From contig JAZSLS010000058.1 of assembly GCA_045535465.1 (NCBI GenBank), positions 1 to 27,688 of the forward strand: a stretch of DNA of 27,688 nt. The letters run 5' to 3'. This stretch comes from SIG636 sp045535465. Lineage in GTDB: Bacteria; Bacillota; Clostridia; Oscillospirales; CAG-382. This document shows positions 14,835 through 22,132 of this stretch, piece by piece. The translations under genes were made by a program, and so were the position numbers. How positions within the stretch are numbered: position 1 is the stretch's first letter; each line of letters begins with the position of its first letter. The notes below the pieces were generated by a model. It was not told the DNA's origin. It worked only from the letters and a program-made list of their open reading frames with translations, and did not search any database.

Positions 14835-16121
14835 TTATCTTTTAACTTTTATGGCTTCCATACCGCCCATATAAGGACGAAGAGCCACGGGTATTGCCAC
14901 GCTGCCGTCTGCTTTAAGATTATTCTCCAAAAATGCGATAAGCATACGGGGAGGAGCAACAACGGTGTTGTTAAGAGTGTGCGCAAAGTACTTCTTGCCC
15001 TCTGCATCTACACGAATCTTAAGCCTGCGTGCCTGCGCATCACCGAGGTTAGAGCAGGAGCCTACCTCAAAGTACTTGCCCTGTCTGGGAGACCAAGCCT
15101 CTACGTCAATGCTCTTAACCTTAAGGTCTGCAAGGTCGCCGCTGCAGCACTCAAGGGTACGAACGGGAATATCAAGAGAACGGAAAAGGTCAACGGTGTT
15201 TTGCCAAAGCTTATCAAACCACATAGGGCTTTCCTCGGGCTTACAAACAACTATCATTTCCTGCTTTTCAAACTGGTGAATTCTGTAAACGCCACGTTCC
15301 TCTATGCCGTGTGCGCCCTTTTCCTTACGGAAGCAGGGGCTGTAGCTGGTAAGAGTTTGAGGAAGCTTTGCTTCGGGAATAATAGTATCAATAAACTTAC
15401 CTATCATAGAGTGTTCGCTGGTGCCGATAAGGAACAAATCCTCGCCCTCTATCTTGTACATCATACTGTCCATTTCGGCAAAGCTCATAACACCGGTAAC
15501 AACACTGCTTCTTATCATAAAGGGAGGTACACAGTAGGTAAAGCCACGGTCTATCATAAAGTCTCTTGCATAGCTGATAACCGCAGAGTGCAAACGGGCA
15601 ATATCACCCATAAGGTAATAGAAGCCGTTGCCTGCAACACGGCGTGCGCTGTCAAGGTCAATACCGTCAAACTTTTCCATTATTTCGGTGTGGTAAGGAA
15701 TTTCAAATTCGGGCACTACGGGCTCGCCGTAACGCTGTACTTCCACGTTTTCGCTGTCGTCCTTGCCTATCGGAACGGAAGGGTCGATAATGTTGGGAAT
15801 ACGCATCATAACTGCGGTAAGCTTTTCTTCTACCTCTTTTTCTTCCGCATCAAGCTCGGCAGTGCGTGCTCCCTTAGCAGAAATCTCCGCCTTTAAAGCC
15901 TCTGCCTCTTCCTTTTGACCCTTTGCCATAAGAGCACCTATCATCTTGCTTGCCTTGTTGCGCTCTGCACGGAGGGCTTCAACCTCCATCTTTATCTCAC
16001 GAAGCCTTTTATCAAGAGCTATTGCTTCATCAACAAGAGGAAGCTTAGCATCCTGAAACTTCTTTTTCATATTTTCCTTTACTATATCGGGGTTTTCTCT
16101 TACAAATCTAATATCAAGCAT
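14835..16121 (-). CDS. serS: Serine-tRNA ligase
   Basis: Charges tRNA-Ser (and tRNA-Sec where present) with serine in the cytoplasm. 428 residues, the normal length. The N-terminal coiled-coil arm (about 30-100, rich in E/K/A) binds the long tRNA variable arm. The class II core shows motif 2 (FRKEKGAHGIEERGVYRIHQFEK) and motif 3 near the C-terminus (NNTVVAPPRMLIAFLENN). The start MLDIRFVRENPD is typical, with ribosome binding site AAGGAG. It follows parB by 23 nt; a ParB-SerS neighbourhood is common near oriC in Clostridia. Confidence 0.97.
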   Translation of the reverse strand: MLDIRFVRENPDIVKENMKKKFQDAKLPLVDEAIALDKRLREIKMEVEALRAERNKASKMIGALMAKGQKEEAEALKAEISAKGARTAELDAEEKEVEEKLTAVMMRIPNIIDPSVPIGKDDSENVEVQRYGEPVVPEFEIPYHTEIMEKFDGIDLDSARRVAGNGFYYLMGDIARLHSAVISYARDFMIDRGFTYCVPPFMIRSSVVTGVMSFAEMDSMMYKIEGEDLFLIGTSEHSMIGKFIDTIIPEAKLPQTLTSYSPCFRKEKGAHGIEERGVYRIHQFEKQEMIVVCKPEESPMWFDKLWQNTVDLFRSLDIPVRTLECCSGDLADLKVKSIDVEAWSPRQGKYFEVGSCSNLGDAQARRLKIRVDAEGKKYFAHTLNNTVVAPPRMLIAFLENNLKADGSVAIPVALRPYMGGMEAIKVKR

Positions 16122-16144
16122 AACTTAAATTCTCCTTATATATT

Positions 16145-17038
16145 CTATATTTCTTCAAAAAATCCGTCACCGCAAAGGTATTTAAGCAAAGCCTCAAGGT
16201 CATCACTGCCGGAATAGGCAATGCTTACCTTACCCGCCTTGCGATTTATTGCTATTCTTCTGCCCAAACGGCTGGAAATGCGGTTTTCAAGCTGTTTGTA
16301 ATAGCTGTCTTCCATAGTACTGCTTTTTTTAGCAGGAACAGGCTTTGGCTCCGTCAACGCCTTTACCAGCTTTTCCGTTTCCCTAACGGAAAGCTTGTTT
16401 GCCACTATGTTCTCTGCTTGGGCAAGCAATGCGCTTTCGTCCATAACGTCACAAAGGGGCAAAACGGTACGAGCGTGACCATAGCTTAAAACGCCTTTTT
16501 CCACCAACGCAAGCACTGCGGAAGGAAGCTTTAGTATACGTAAAATATTGGCAACCGACGCACGAGACTTGCCCACACGCTCTGCCGCCTGCTCTTGGGT
16601 AAGCCCAAAGTCCTCTATAAGCGACTTGTAGCCGCACGCTTCCTCCACGGGGTTAAGGTTTTCCCTTTGCAGGTTTTCTATCAGCGAAAGCTCCGCCGCA
16701 TTTTGCGCTGAAACTTCTTTTATAAGTACGGGTATCTCCGCAACTCCCGCTATCTTACAGGCACGCCAACGGCGCTCACCTGCTATTATCTCGTAAAAGC
16801 CGCTCTCCTTGGGGGTTACGACTATGGGCTGAAGCAAGCCGTGGATACGTATAGACTCCGCTAACTCCTCCAAAGCTTCTTTATCAAAGCTGCGACGTGC
16901 CTGCTTGGGGTTAGGCTCTATATCCGCAGTGCGAAGCATAGTAACGCCGGAAGCGCCTTCACCTGCGCTGTCTTCTATTCTGTTATCGGAAAGCAAAGCG
17001 TCAAGCCCTCTGCCAAGTCCTTTCTTTTTAAGCGCCAT
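16145..17038 (-). CDS. parB: Chromosome partitioning protein ParB/Spo0J
   Basis: CTP-dependent DNA clamp that loads at parS sites near the origin and recruits SMC. 297 residues: short basic N-terminus (KKKGLGRGLDALL), CTP-binding domain with GERRWRACKIAG, a helix-turn-helix (LTQEQAAERVGKSRASVANILRI) and a C-terminal dimerisation domain. The frame is open to a GTG at 17044, but that codon lies next to the GGAGG; ATG 17038 has GGAGG 5 nt upstream and was chosen. The start overlaps the end of parA by 11 nt, which implies coupling. No parS-like GTTNCACGTGNAAC was seen in the window. Confidence 0.95.
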   Translation of the reverse strand: MALKKKGLGRGLDALLSDNRIEDSAGEGASGVTMLRTADIEPNPKQARRSFDKEALEELAESIRIHGLLQPIVVTPKESGFYEIIAGERRWRACKIAGVAEIPVLIKEVSAQNAAELSLIENLQRENLNPVEEACGYKSLIEDFGLTQEQAAERVGKSRASVANILRILKLPSAVLALVEKGVLSYGHARTVLPLCDVMDESALLAQAENIVANKLSVRETEKLVKALTEPKPVPAKKSSTMEDSYYKQLENRISSRLGRRIAINRKAGKVSIAYSGSDDLEALLKYLCGDGFFEEI

Positions 17039-17813
17039 AAGCACCTCCGCATCGGCGTATAAGCTCCTCCGTTACCGCATCGTAGGCAACGGCGCCCTTA
17101 GAGCGACGGTCGTAAACGCCGATAGGCTCACCGTAGCTGGGGGCTTCGCTTAGCCTTACGTTACGGGGTATCGGCACCTTAAACAGCTTTTCGCCAAAGT
17201 ATTTTTTTATCTCGCTCATAACCTGAAGGGACAAGTTAAGTCTGCCGTCAAACATATTGATAAGCACGCCCAAAAGGTTAAGAGATGGGTTGTATCTTTT
17301 TTGTATCTGCTTTATGGTTTGGGTAAGCTGGCTTAGACCCTCAAGAGAGTAATACTCGCAAAGAAGAGGCACAACCACACCGTCTGCCGCAGTAAGGGCA
17401 TTAATGGTAAGAAGCCCCAAAGAAGGCGGGCTGTCTATAACGATATAATCAAAGGTCGCCTTTACTTCCTCAAGCCCGTCACGCAGACGGTTCTCCCTGC
17501 GGTCTTCCTCCACAAGCTCTATCTCCGCCCCCACAAGGTTCATACTTGAGGGCAGTATATACAAGCCGCTAAAGCGGGTTTTTTGTATGGCTTCGCTTGC
17601 CTTTGTTCTGCCGATAAGCACGTCGTAAACCGAGGCAGAGCCGCCACGCTTATTAATGCCAAGGCCGCTGGTGGCGTTACCCTGAGGGTCACTGTCGACA
17701 ATAAGCACACGGTTTCCCTTGGCGGCAAGACCGGCGGCAATATTTACAGCGGAGGTGGTTTTGCCCACGCCGCGCTTTTGGTTAGCAAACAATATTGTCT
17801 TTATGCGTCCCAT
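17028..17813 (-). CDS. parA: Chromosome partitioning ATPase ParA/Soj
   Basis: Dimerising ATPase that binds DNA non-specifically and drives origin segregation with ParB. 261 residues. The deviant Walker A reads KRGVGKTT (13-20) instead of the usual KGGVGKT[ST]: the signature Lys13 and the P-loop Lys18 are kept, but Gly14 is Arg. Other motifs are normal: VDSDPQGNATSGLG and the Walker B region DYIVIDSPPSLG. The frame is open to ATG 17834, but the promoter places the transcript start near 17839 and no ribosome binding site serves that codon. ATG 17813, behind AAGGCGG, was therefore chosen. It is the first gene of a probable six-gene operon. Confidence 0.94.
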   Translation of the reverse strand: MGRIKTILFANQKRGVGKTTSAVNIAAGLAAKGNRVLIVDSDPQGNATSGLGINKRGGSASVYDVLIGRTKASEAIQKTRFSGLYILPSSMNLVGAEIELVEEDRRENRLRDGLEEVKATFDYIVIDSPPSLGLLTINALTAADGVVVPLLCEYYSLEGLSQLTQTIKQIQKRYNPSLNLLGVLINMFDGRLNLSLQVMSEIKKYFGEKLFKVPIPRNVRLSEAPSYGEPIGVYDRRSKGAVAYDAVTEELIRRCGGAYGA

Positions 17814-17845
17814 AAAACACCGCCTTTTTCCCATTTATTCATTAT

Positions 17846-17874
17846 ATTATACCAACACCTTGGCAAACTGTCAA
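17846..17874 (-). promoter_or_regulatory. Sigma-A promoter of the parA-fucO operon
   Basis: Minus strand TTGACA (17869-17874), 17 bp, TATAAT (17846-17851), perfect consensus; a second TATAAT overlaps at 17841-17846. Confidence 0.88.
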
Positions 17875-17914
17875 GGTGGATAAAGAGAAAAACGAAGCAA
17901 AGGGTTATTTTTTT

Positions 17915-17949
17915 GCAAAAAGAAGGGGCTGTCTCATTAAGACAGCCCC
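17915..17949 (-). terminator. Terminator of the amidase gene
   Basis: Minus strand GGGGCTGTCT-TAATG-AGACAGCCCC (17925-17949) followed by TTCTTTTT. Confidence 0.85.
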
Positions 17950-17965
17950 ATTTCGGTTAAATTAT

Positions 17966-20900
17966 TTACTCGGTTTCGTTTATTACCGTAATGTCAAAGT
18001 CTATAGATTCTACCTTTGCTGCGGCATCGGCATCTATCTCGATAACGGTATGCCAATGAGCTATATCGGTAGTCTGAAGGAAAGGATACGTATCCGTCTC
18101 TGCCACGGTAAGAACACCGTCTGCAAGGCTTACGCCCGTTACTTCCTGATCTACAGAGCCGGTTCCCGTCCAGGTTACGATAAGCACAAGGGCTTTGGAA
18201 CCGAAAAAGCTTTCGTCATACGCCTCTATAACGTCGTTAAAGGAAGGAGTGTTGTATTCGGAGTGGTTAAAGCTGTACTTACCGCTGTTTTCGGCAACGT
18301 AAGCATTAAGCTCCTCCACAGAGCTTATAACCGTCCAAGCGGGAAAAACGTCTTCCTCTGACCAGCCGCCGTTGGTACGGATTACGTTTGCTCTGAACTC
18401 CAGCTCGGTATCCATAAGACCTGCTGCCGTCTTAAGCATAAGAACTGCATCAAGGTTGTCAACGATACCGTCGTCGTTCATATCGCCGTTTTCAAGGTTA
18501 AGACCTGTTTCATCAATAAGACCTGCGTCATACTGAAGAACAAGAACTGCGTCAAGGTTATCCACGCTACCGTCGTCGTTAACGTCACCGAGAACAGCAG
18601 GGTCAGCAGCTACGTTAAGGTTAACGGTAAGGAATATGGTCTCGTTCTTGTAGATTGGGCCTGCTTTAACGGTGTGAACCATCTTATACTTAAGGGTGTA
18701 GTGACCTGCTTCCATACCGAGGAAGTCCTTAGTGTAAGCGCAAAGAACGCTGCCTGCCTTAAATTCGGAAGCTCCGTAAATAACTATGTTGTCCTCAATA
18801 TCAATGTTTATCCATTCACCGTCGTTAACGGAAACAGCTATTTCCTCAATGCCAAGACCGTTAGCTATACCAAACTCAAGCTCAAGAACGCTGTTTTCGG
18901 GGTCGTAATTGGTAAGGTCAAGGTGAATGTCAAGAGCCTCGTCTGTTATGGTGTAGTCGTTGCCGTTGGCAATAACTGCACCTTCAAAGCCGGTCTTGTA
19001 GCCTGCGTTGGTAAGTGCGCCCCTAACAACTGCGGTAGCTATATCGTTAAAGTAAGTATCAAACTTCTCGTTATCGCCGGTGTTGCTGATAAAGCTAAGC
19101 TCCATAAGGATAACGGGCATAGAGGTTACGTTATTAAGAACTGTAAGGTCGGTTCTTTCCTTAATGTTACGGTTGGTAAAGATACCAAGTGCCATTATCT
19201 CGTCCTGAACAAGTCTTGCAAACGCCTGATTAGAGCCGCTGTCATTGGGCTTGTAAAGGGTTTCAACACCGTTTGCACGTTCATCGGAGAAGGAGTTGCG
19301 GTGGAAGCACATATAGTAGCCAAAGCTGCCTGCTTCGCCCTTAGCCGCCTTTGTAAGAACGGTATCAAAAACATCGGTTATTCTGGTGTAGGCTACGGTA
19401 AAGCCAAGGGCGGTAAGACGTTCGCCAACTGCCTTTGCCATAGCAAGGTTATCGTCAGCCTCTTCTCTTGCGCCGCCGTCACCTAAAGCGCCGGGGTCTG
19501 TGCCGCCGTGACCTGCATCTATGATAAAGTCGGCAGATGCTAAAGGATTGCCGTCAATGTCGGTGGGCATATCAACGTAGATAAACTCAGCCGCCTCGGA
19601 GGGAAGCGAGTCAGCAGCCTCTTCGCTGCCGGTCTTTGCAACAACGGTTACCTTATAAGCGTTGCTGCTGTTATAATCTGCACGGGTAGCAACGTCGGGA
19701 GTAAAGCTAAGCTCGGTAGTGTTCTCAAGAGCAAGAACGCCGTCAAGATATACGTCGTAGCCTACTGCGCCTTCTACTGCTTCCCAAGTGATGGTAGGGA
19801 TAAAGTAAGTAAATTTGTCGGTGGAGGAAGAAAGCACGGGAGCATCAAGCTTAGGAAGCTCAGGCTCTGCTTCGGGAGCGTCACCGTAGCCGATTATTTC
19901 TACCTCGGTAAGAGCGATAACCGCAACGGGGTTGCTTATGGTCATTTCAAATATAACGTAGGTGCCCTTTGCGCTGCCCTTTACGCTATATGCTCTAACG
20001 TAACCTTCATCGGTAGTGGTAGCTTCGCCTATAAGGGTAGCGGTGGCAATGTCTTCGCTATCGCCAACGTAAACGTTGATGAGAGAAGGATAGCCGCGGT
20101 TTGCGCTGTTGTTACGGTTGTTAAAGTAGCCTATTACCTCTCTAACGTCAACCTCGTAGTCAAATTTAAAGTAAAGCTTGTTAACGCCAACAGCGTAGCC
20201 TGCGTTATAAAACTCAACGGAAAGGCCTGTCTGTGCGTTGGAAGCGTCGGTTGCAATAGTGCCGTCGTTAAGCTTACCGGTGTGGTACTCATTCCACTCA
20301 ACGCCTACTTCGGAGTAGCTGCCGGTGGTGCCGTTATCGTCACCCTCGCCCTTGTAGGTAGCGTTGCCTGCGTGGTTTACAGGCTCCTGAACTGCGTATA
20401 TTTCAACCTCGGAAAGCGCAATAACTATATCGGGAGAAGCAATACCAAGCTCAAGGATTACGTATCTGCCCGTAGCGTTGCCTGTGGCGGTGTACTTTCT
20501 TACCGCACCTTCATCGGTAGTGGCAGCCGCACCGAAAAGGGTTGCGCTTGCAAGCTCCTCAGTGTCGCCAACGTATACGTTGAAGAAGGAAGGATAGCCA
20601 CGGTTGGTAGAGGAAAGGCGCTCGTTGGTGTAGGTAACAAGCTCGGTTACGGTTTCTGCCTCGCCAAGGTCAAAGTAAACGTATACGGTGCCTGCTACAA
20701 AGCCGGCAATGTATATTTCTACGTTTTGACCCTTGGTGGATTCGCTGTCACCCTCGGGAATAACGCCGTCGTTAAGCTTGCCTGCGTGGTAGGTATTCCA
20801 ATTTTCTTCACCGTAGTTGCCGGTGCCGTTAGAGTTATCGGTGCCACGGTAGGTAGCGTTACCCGCTATGTTCTTGGTAACAACGTCATCTTCGTCAACA

Positions 20901-21607
20901 ACGTCGTCACCGGAGATGTCTTCGGAAACGTCATCGGAAACGTCATCAGAGGTAGTATCATCCTCAGAAACGTCGTCAGAGGACTCAGGGTCTGCAGCAG
21001 TCTTGGTGCCGAAAATTTCTATTTCGGAAAGAAGCATATACTGAGCAGGATTGTCAATGGTTATCTTAACGTATCTGCCCGTACCTTCTGCGGCAATCTC
21101 ACCGGTATAAGCCTGAGCGGTAGAGCCCATAGCGGCAACGGTGTTGTTGCCAAGCTCGGTATAAGTGCCGTCCGCAATGTCGCAAGCGGAAACGCGGAAA
21201 ACGGCATCGGTAGTGCCGGGAGTTAAACCGAAGGTAGATGTGTAGTGGTAGCCGGTAATTACAACCTTTTCGATGCTGCAAACAGCACCAAGGTCATAGG
21301 TCACCTCAAAGCCTGCAGCCGTAAGGCCCGTTCTCTGAACGTAGCTGAACTGGCTTCTCAAGGTAGCATCGTTGTGGTCGTAATCGGGCTTTTGACCGTT
21401 GTTAAGTATACCGTCACCGTAAGAAGCGGCACGGTCACCGTCAATACTTCTGCTATGTACGGCGCTTTGAATGGTGTACATATAGTCACCGTCAAGGGCA
21501 AGGTTTACACTCTCCGCCCCGATGCCGATAGCAGGGAAAGCCGCAAACAAGCCAAAAATAAGTGTAAAGGCCAGCAAAGCTGACAAGCGGCGCATAGATT
21601 TTTTCAT
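17966..21607 (-). CDS. Secreted N-acetylmuramoyl-L-alanine amidase with discoidin-like modules and internal dockerin
   Basis: 1213 residues. Signal peptide 1-31; discoidin-like module (about 33-201); acidic S/D/E linker (202-246); two further related modules (247-408 and 411-575), each with a HxGKLNDG and RGYPS..NVYVGD signature. An Fn3-like domain (585-680) precedes the Amidase_3 catalytic domain (about 690-875). Zinc ligands His700, Glu715 and His769 and catalytic Glu836 are present, so it should cleave the MurNAc-L-Ala bond of peptidoglycan. A beta domain (880-1003), a dockerin pair (1006-1066; GDVNDDGSVDNLD, GDMNDDGIVDNLD) and a 145-residue unknown C-terminal domain follow. The frame is open to 21700, but that lies inside the promoter; ATG 21607 has AAGGAGG. 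Target wall, own or foreign, is unknown. Confidence 0.9.
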   Translation of the reverse strand: MKKSMRRLSALLAFTLIFGLFAAFPAIGIGAESVNLALDGDYMYTIQSAVHSRSIDGDRAASYGDGILNNGQKPDYDHNDATLRSQFSYVQRTGLTAAGFEVTYDLGAVCSIEKVVITGYHYTSTFGLTPGTTDAVFRVSACDIADGTYTELGNNTVAAMGSTAQAYTGEIAAEGTGRYVKITIDNPAQYMLLSEIEIFGTKTAADPESSDDVSEDDTTSDDVSDDVSEDISGDDVVDEDDVVTKNIAGNATYRGTDNSNGTGNYGEENWNTYHAGKLNDGVIPEGDSESTKGQNVEIYIAGFVAGTVYVYFDLGEAETVTELVTYTNERLSSTNRGYPSFFNVYVGDTEELASATLFGAAATTDEGAVRKYTATGNATGRYVILELGIASPDIVIALSEVEIYAVQEPVNHAGNATYKGEGDDNGTTGSYSEVGVEWNEYHTGKLNDGTIATDASNAQTGLSVEFYNAGYAVGVNKLYFKFDYEVDVREVIGYFNNRNNSANRGYPSLINVYVGDSEDIATATLIGEATTTDEGYVRAYSVKGSAKGTYVIFEMTISNPVAVIALTEVEIIGYGDAPEAEPELPKLDAPVLSSSTDKFTYFIPTITWEAVEGAVGYDVYLDGVLALENTTELSFTPDVATRADYNSSNAYKVTVVAKTGSEEAADSLPSEAAEFIYVDMPTDIDGNPLASADFIIDAGHGGTDPGALGDGGAREEADDNLAMAKAVGERLTALGFTVAYTRITDVFDTVLTKAAKGEAGSFGYYMCFHRNSFSDERANGVETLYKPNDSGSNQAFARLVQDEIMALGIFTNRNIKERTDLTVLNNVTSMPVILMELSFISNTGDNEKFDTYFNDIATAVVRGALTNAGYKTGFEGAVIANGNDYTITDEALDIHLDLTNYDPENSVLELEFGIANGLGIEEIAVSVNDGEWINIDIEDNIVIYGASEFKAGSVLCAYTKDFLGMEAGHYTLKYKMVHTVKAGPIYKNETIFLTVNLNVAADPAVLGDVNDDGSVDNLDAVLVLQYDAGLIDETGLNLENGDMNDDGIVDNLDAVLMLKTAAGLMDTELEFRANVIRTNGGWSEEDVFPAWTVISSVEELNAYVAENSGKYSFNHSEYNTPSFNDVIEAYDESFFGSKALVLIVTWTGTGSVDQEVTGVSLADGVLTVAETDTYPFLQTTDIAHWHTVIEIDADAAAKVESIDFDITVINETE

Positions 21608-21670
21608 AAACAGTCCTCCTTGATTTATATTCTGGGACTTACTCCCATTTACACGAATAGTATATATGCT

Positions 21671-21700
21671 ATTATATATGCAAAATAGCCCAATTGTCAA
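21671..21700 (-). promoter_or_regulatory. Sigma-A promoter of the amidase gene
   Basis: Minus strand TTGACA (21695-21700), 18 bp, TATAAT (21671-21676), about 60 nt upstream of ATG 21607. Confidence 0.78.
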
Positions 21701-21871
21701 TAGTTTTTAGAAAATTTTTAGGCATTAATACCATTAACTTTGGATTAAAACGTCGTTTTGAGTCGTTTTTGTTCCCCAACACAAGCCGCAAGCATAAAAA
21801 TAAAGCAGAAAAAAATGAAAAAATTCAATACAAAAAGGAAAAACATTCAATACAAAAAAGAAAAGCATCCA

Positions 21872-21960
21872 AATACACAAAAAAGAAAAAGCAGCGCTTG
21901 CTGCTTTTTCTTACATTGTTAAACGTTAAAATTTGTTTTTTTCGGTCTATGCCTTTTTTT
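21872..21960 (-). terminator. 3' module unit A (distal copy) of the third C39 gene
   Basis: Hairpin AGAAAAAGCAGC / GCTGCTTTTTCT (21884-21895, 21900-21911) with the GGCATAGACCGAAAAAAAC tract. It is a near copy of the unit at 22046-22132. The stretch 21720-21870 next to it is AT-rich, with repeated ATTCAATACAAAAA, and holds no gene. Confidence 0.7.
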
Positions 21961-21967
21961 AAAAAGA

Positions 21968-22027
21968 GCATAGATTGGACGAACCGAGGCGAGAACTGTA
22001 CTTAGTACTGTGAGCCGAGGTTCGTTC
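21968..22027. repeat. Palindromic element B, copy 2
   Basis: Outer stem GGACGAACC (21977-21985) with GGTTCGTTC (22019-22027) and tip CTGTACTTAGTACTG (21996-22010). It aligns with copy 3 over its whole length. Confidence 0.8.
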
Positions 22028-22045
22028 AAAGAAAAAATATTCAAA

Positions 22046-22132
22046 TACACAAAAAAGAAAAAGCAGCGCTTGCTGCTTTTTCTTACATTGTTAAGTGTCA
22101 AATCCTATTTTTTCGGTCTATGCCTTTTTTGA
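22046..22132 (-). terminator. 3' module unit A (proximal copy), terminator of the third C39 gene
   Basis: Begins right behind the stop codon: GGCATAGACCGAAAAAATAGG, AATGTAAGAAAAAG, hairpin AGAAAAAGCAGC/GCTGCTTTTTCT (22056-22083), T run. Confidence 0.8.

Noticed and set aside
21608..21700. N-terminal extension of the amidase to ATG 21700
   Set aside because: The region contains the promoter (21671-21700); ATG 21607 has AAGGAGG and begins a proper signal peptide.
21968..22027. Integron attC site
   Set aside because: A palindrome behind a gene suggested attC, but the RYYYAAC/GTTRRRY core sites are not in place and no integrase is seen.
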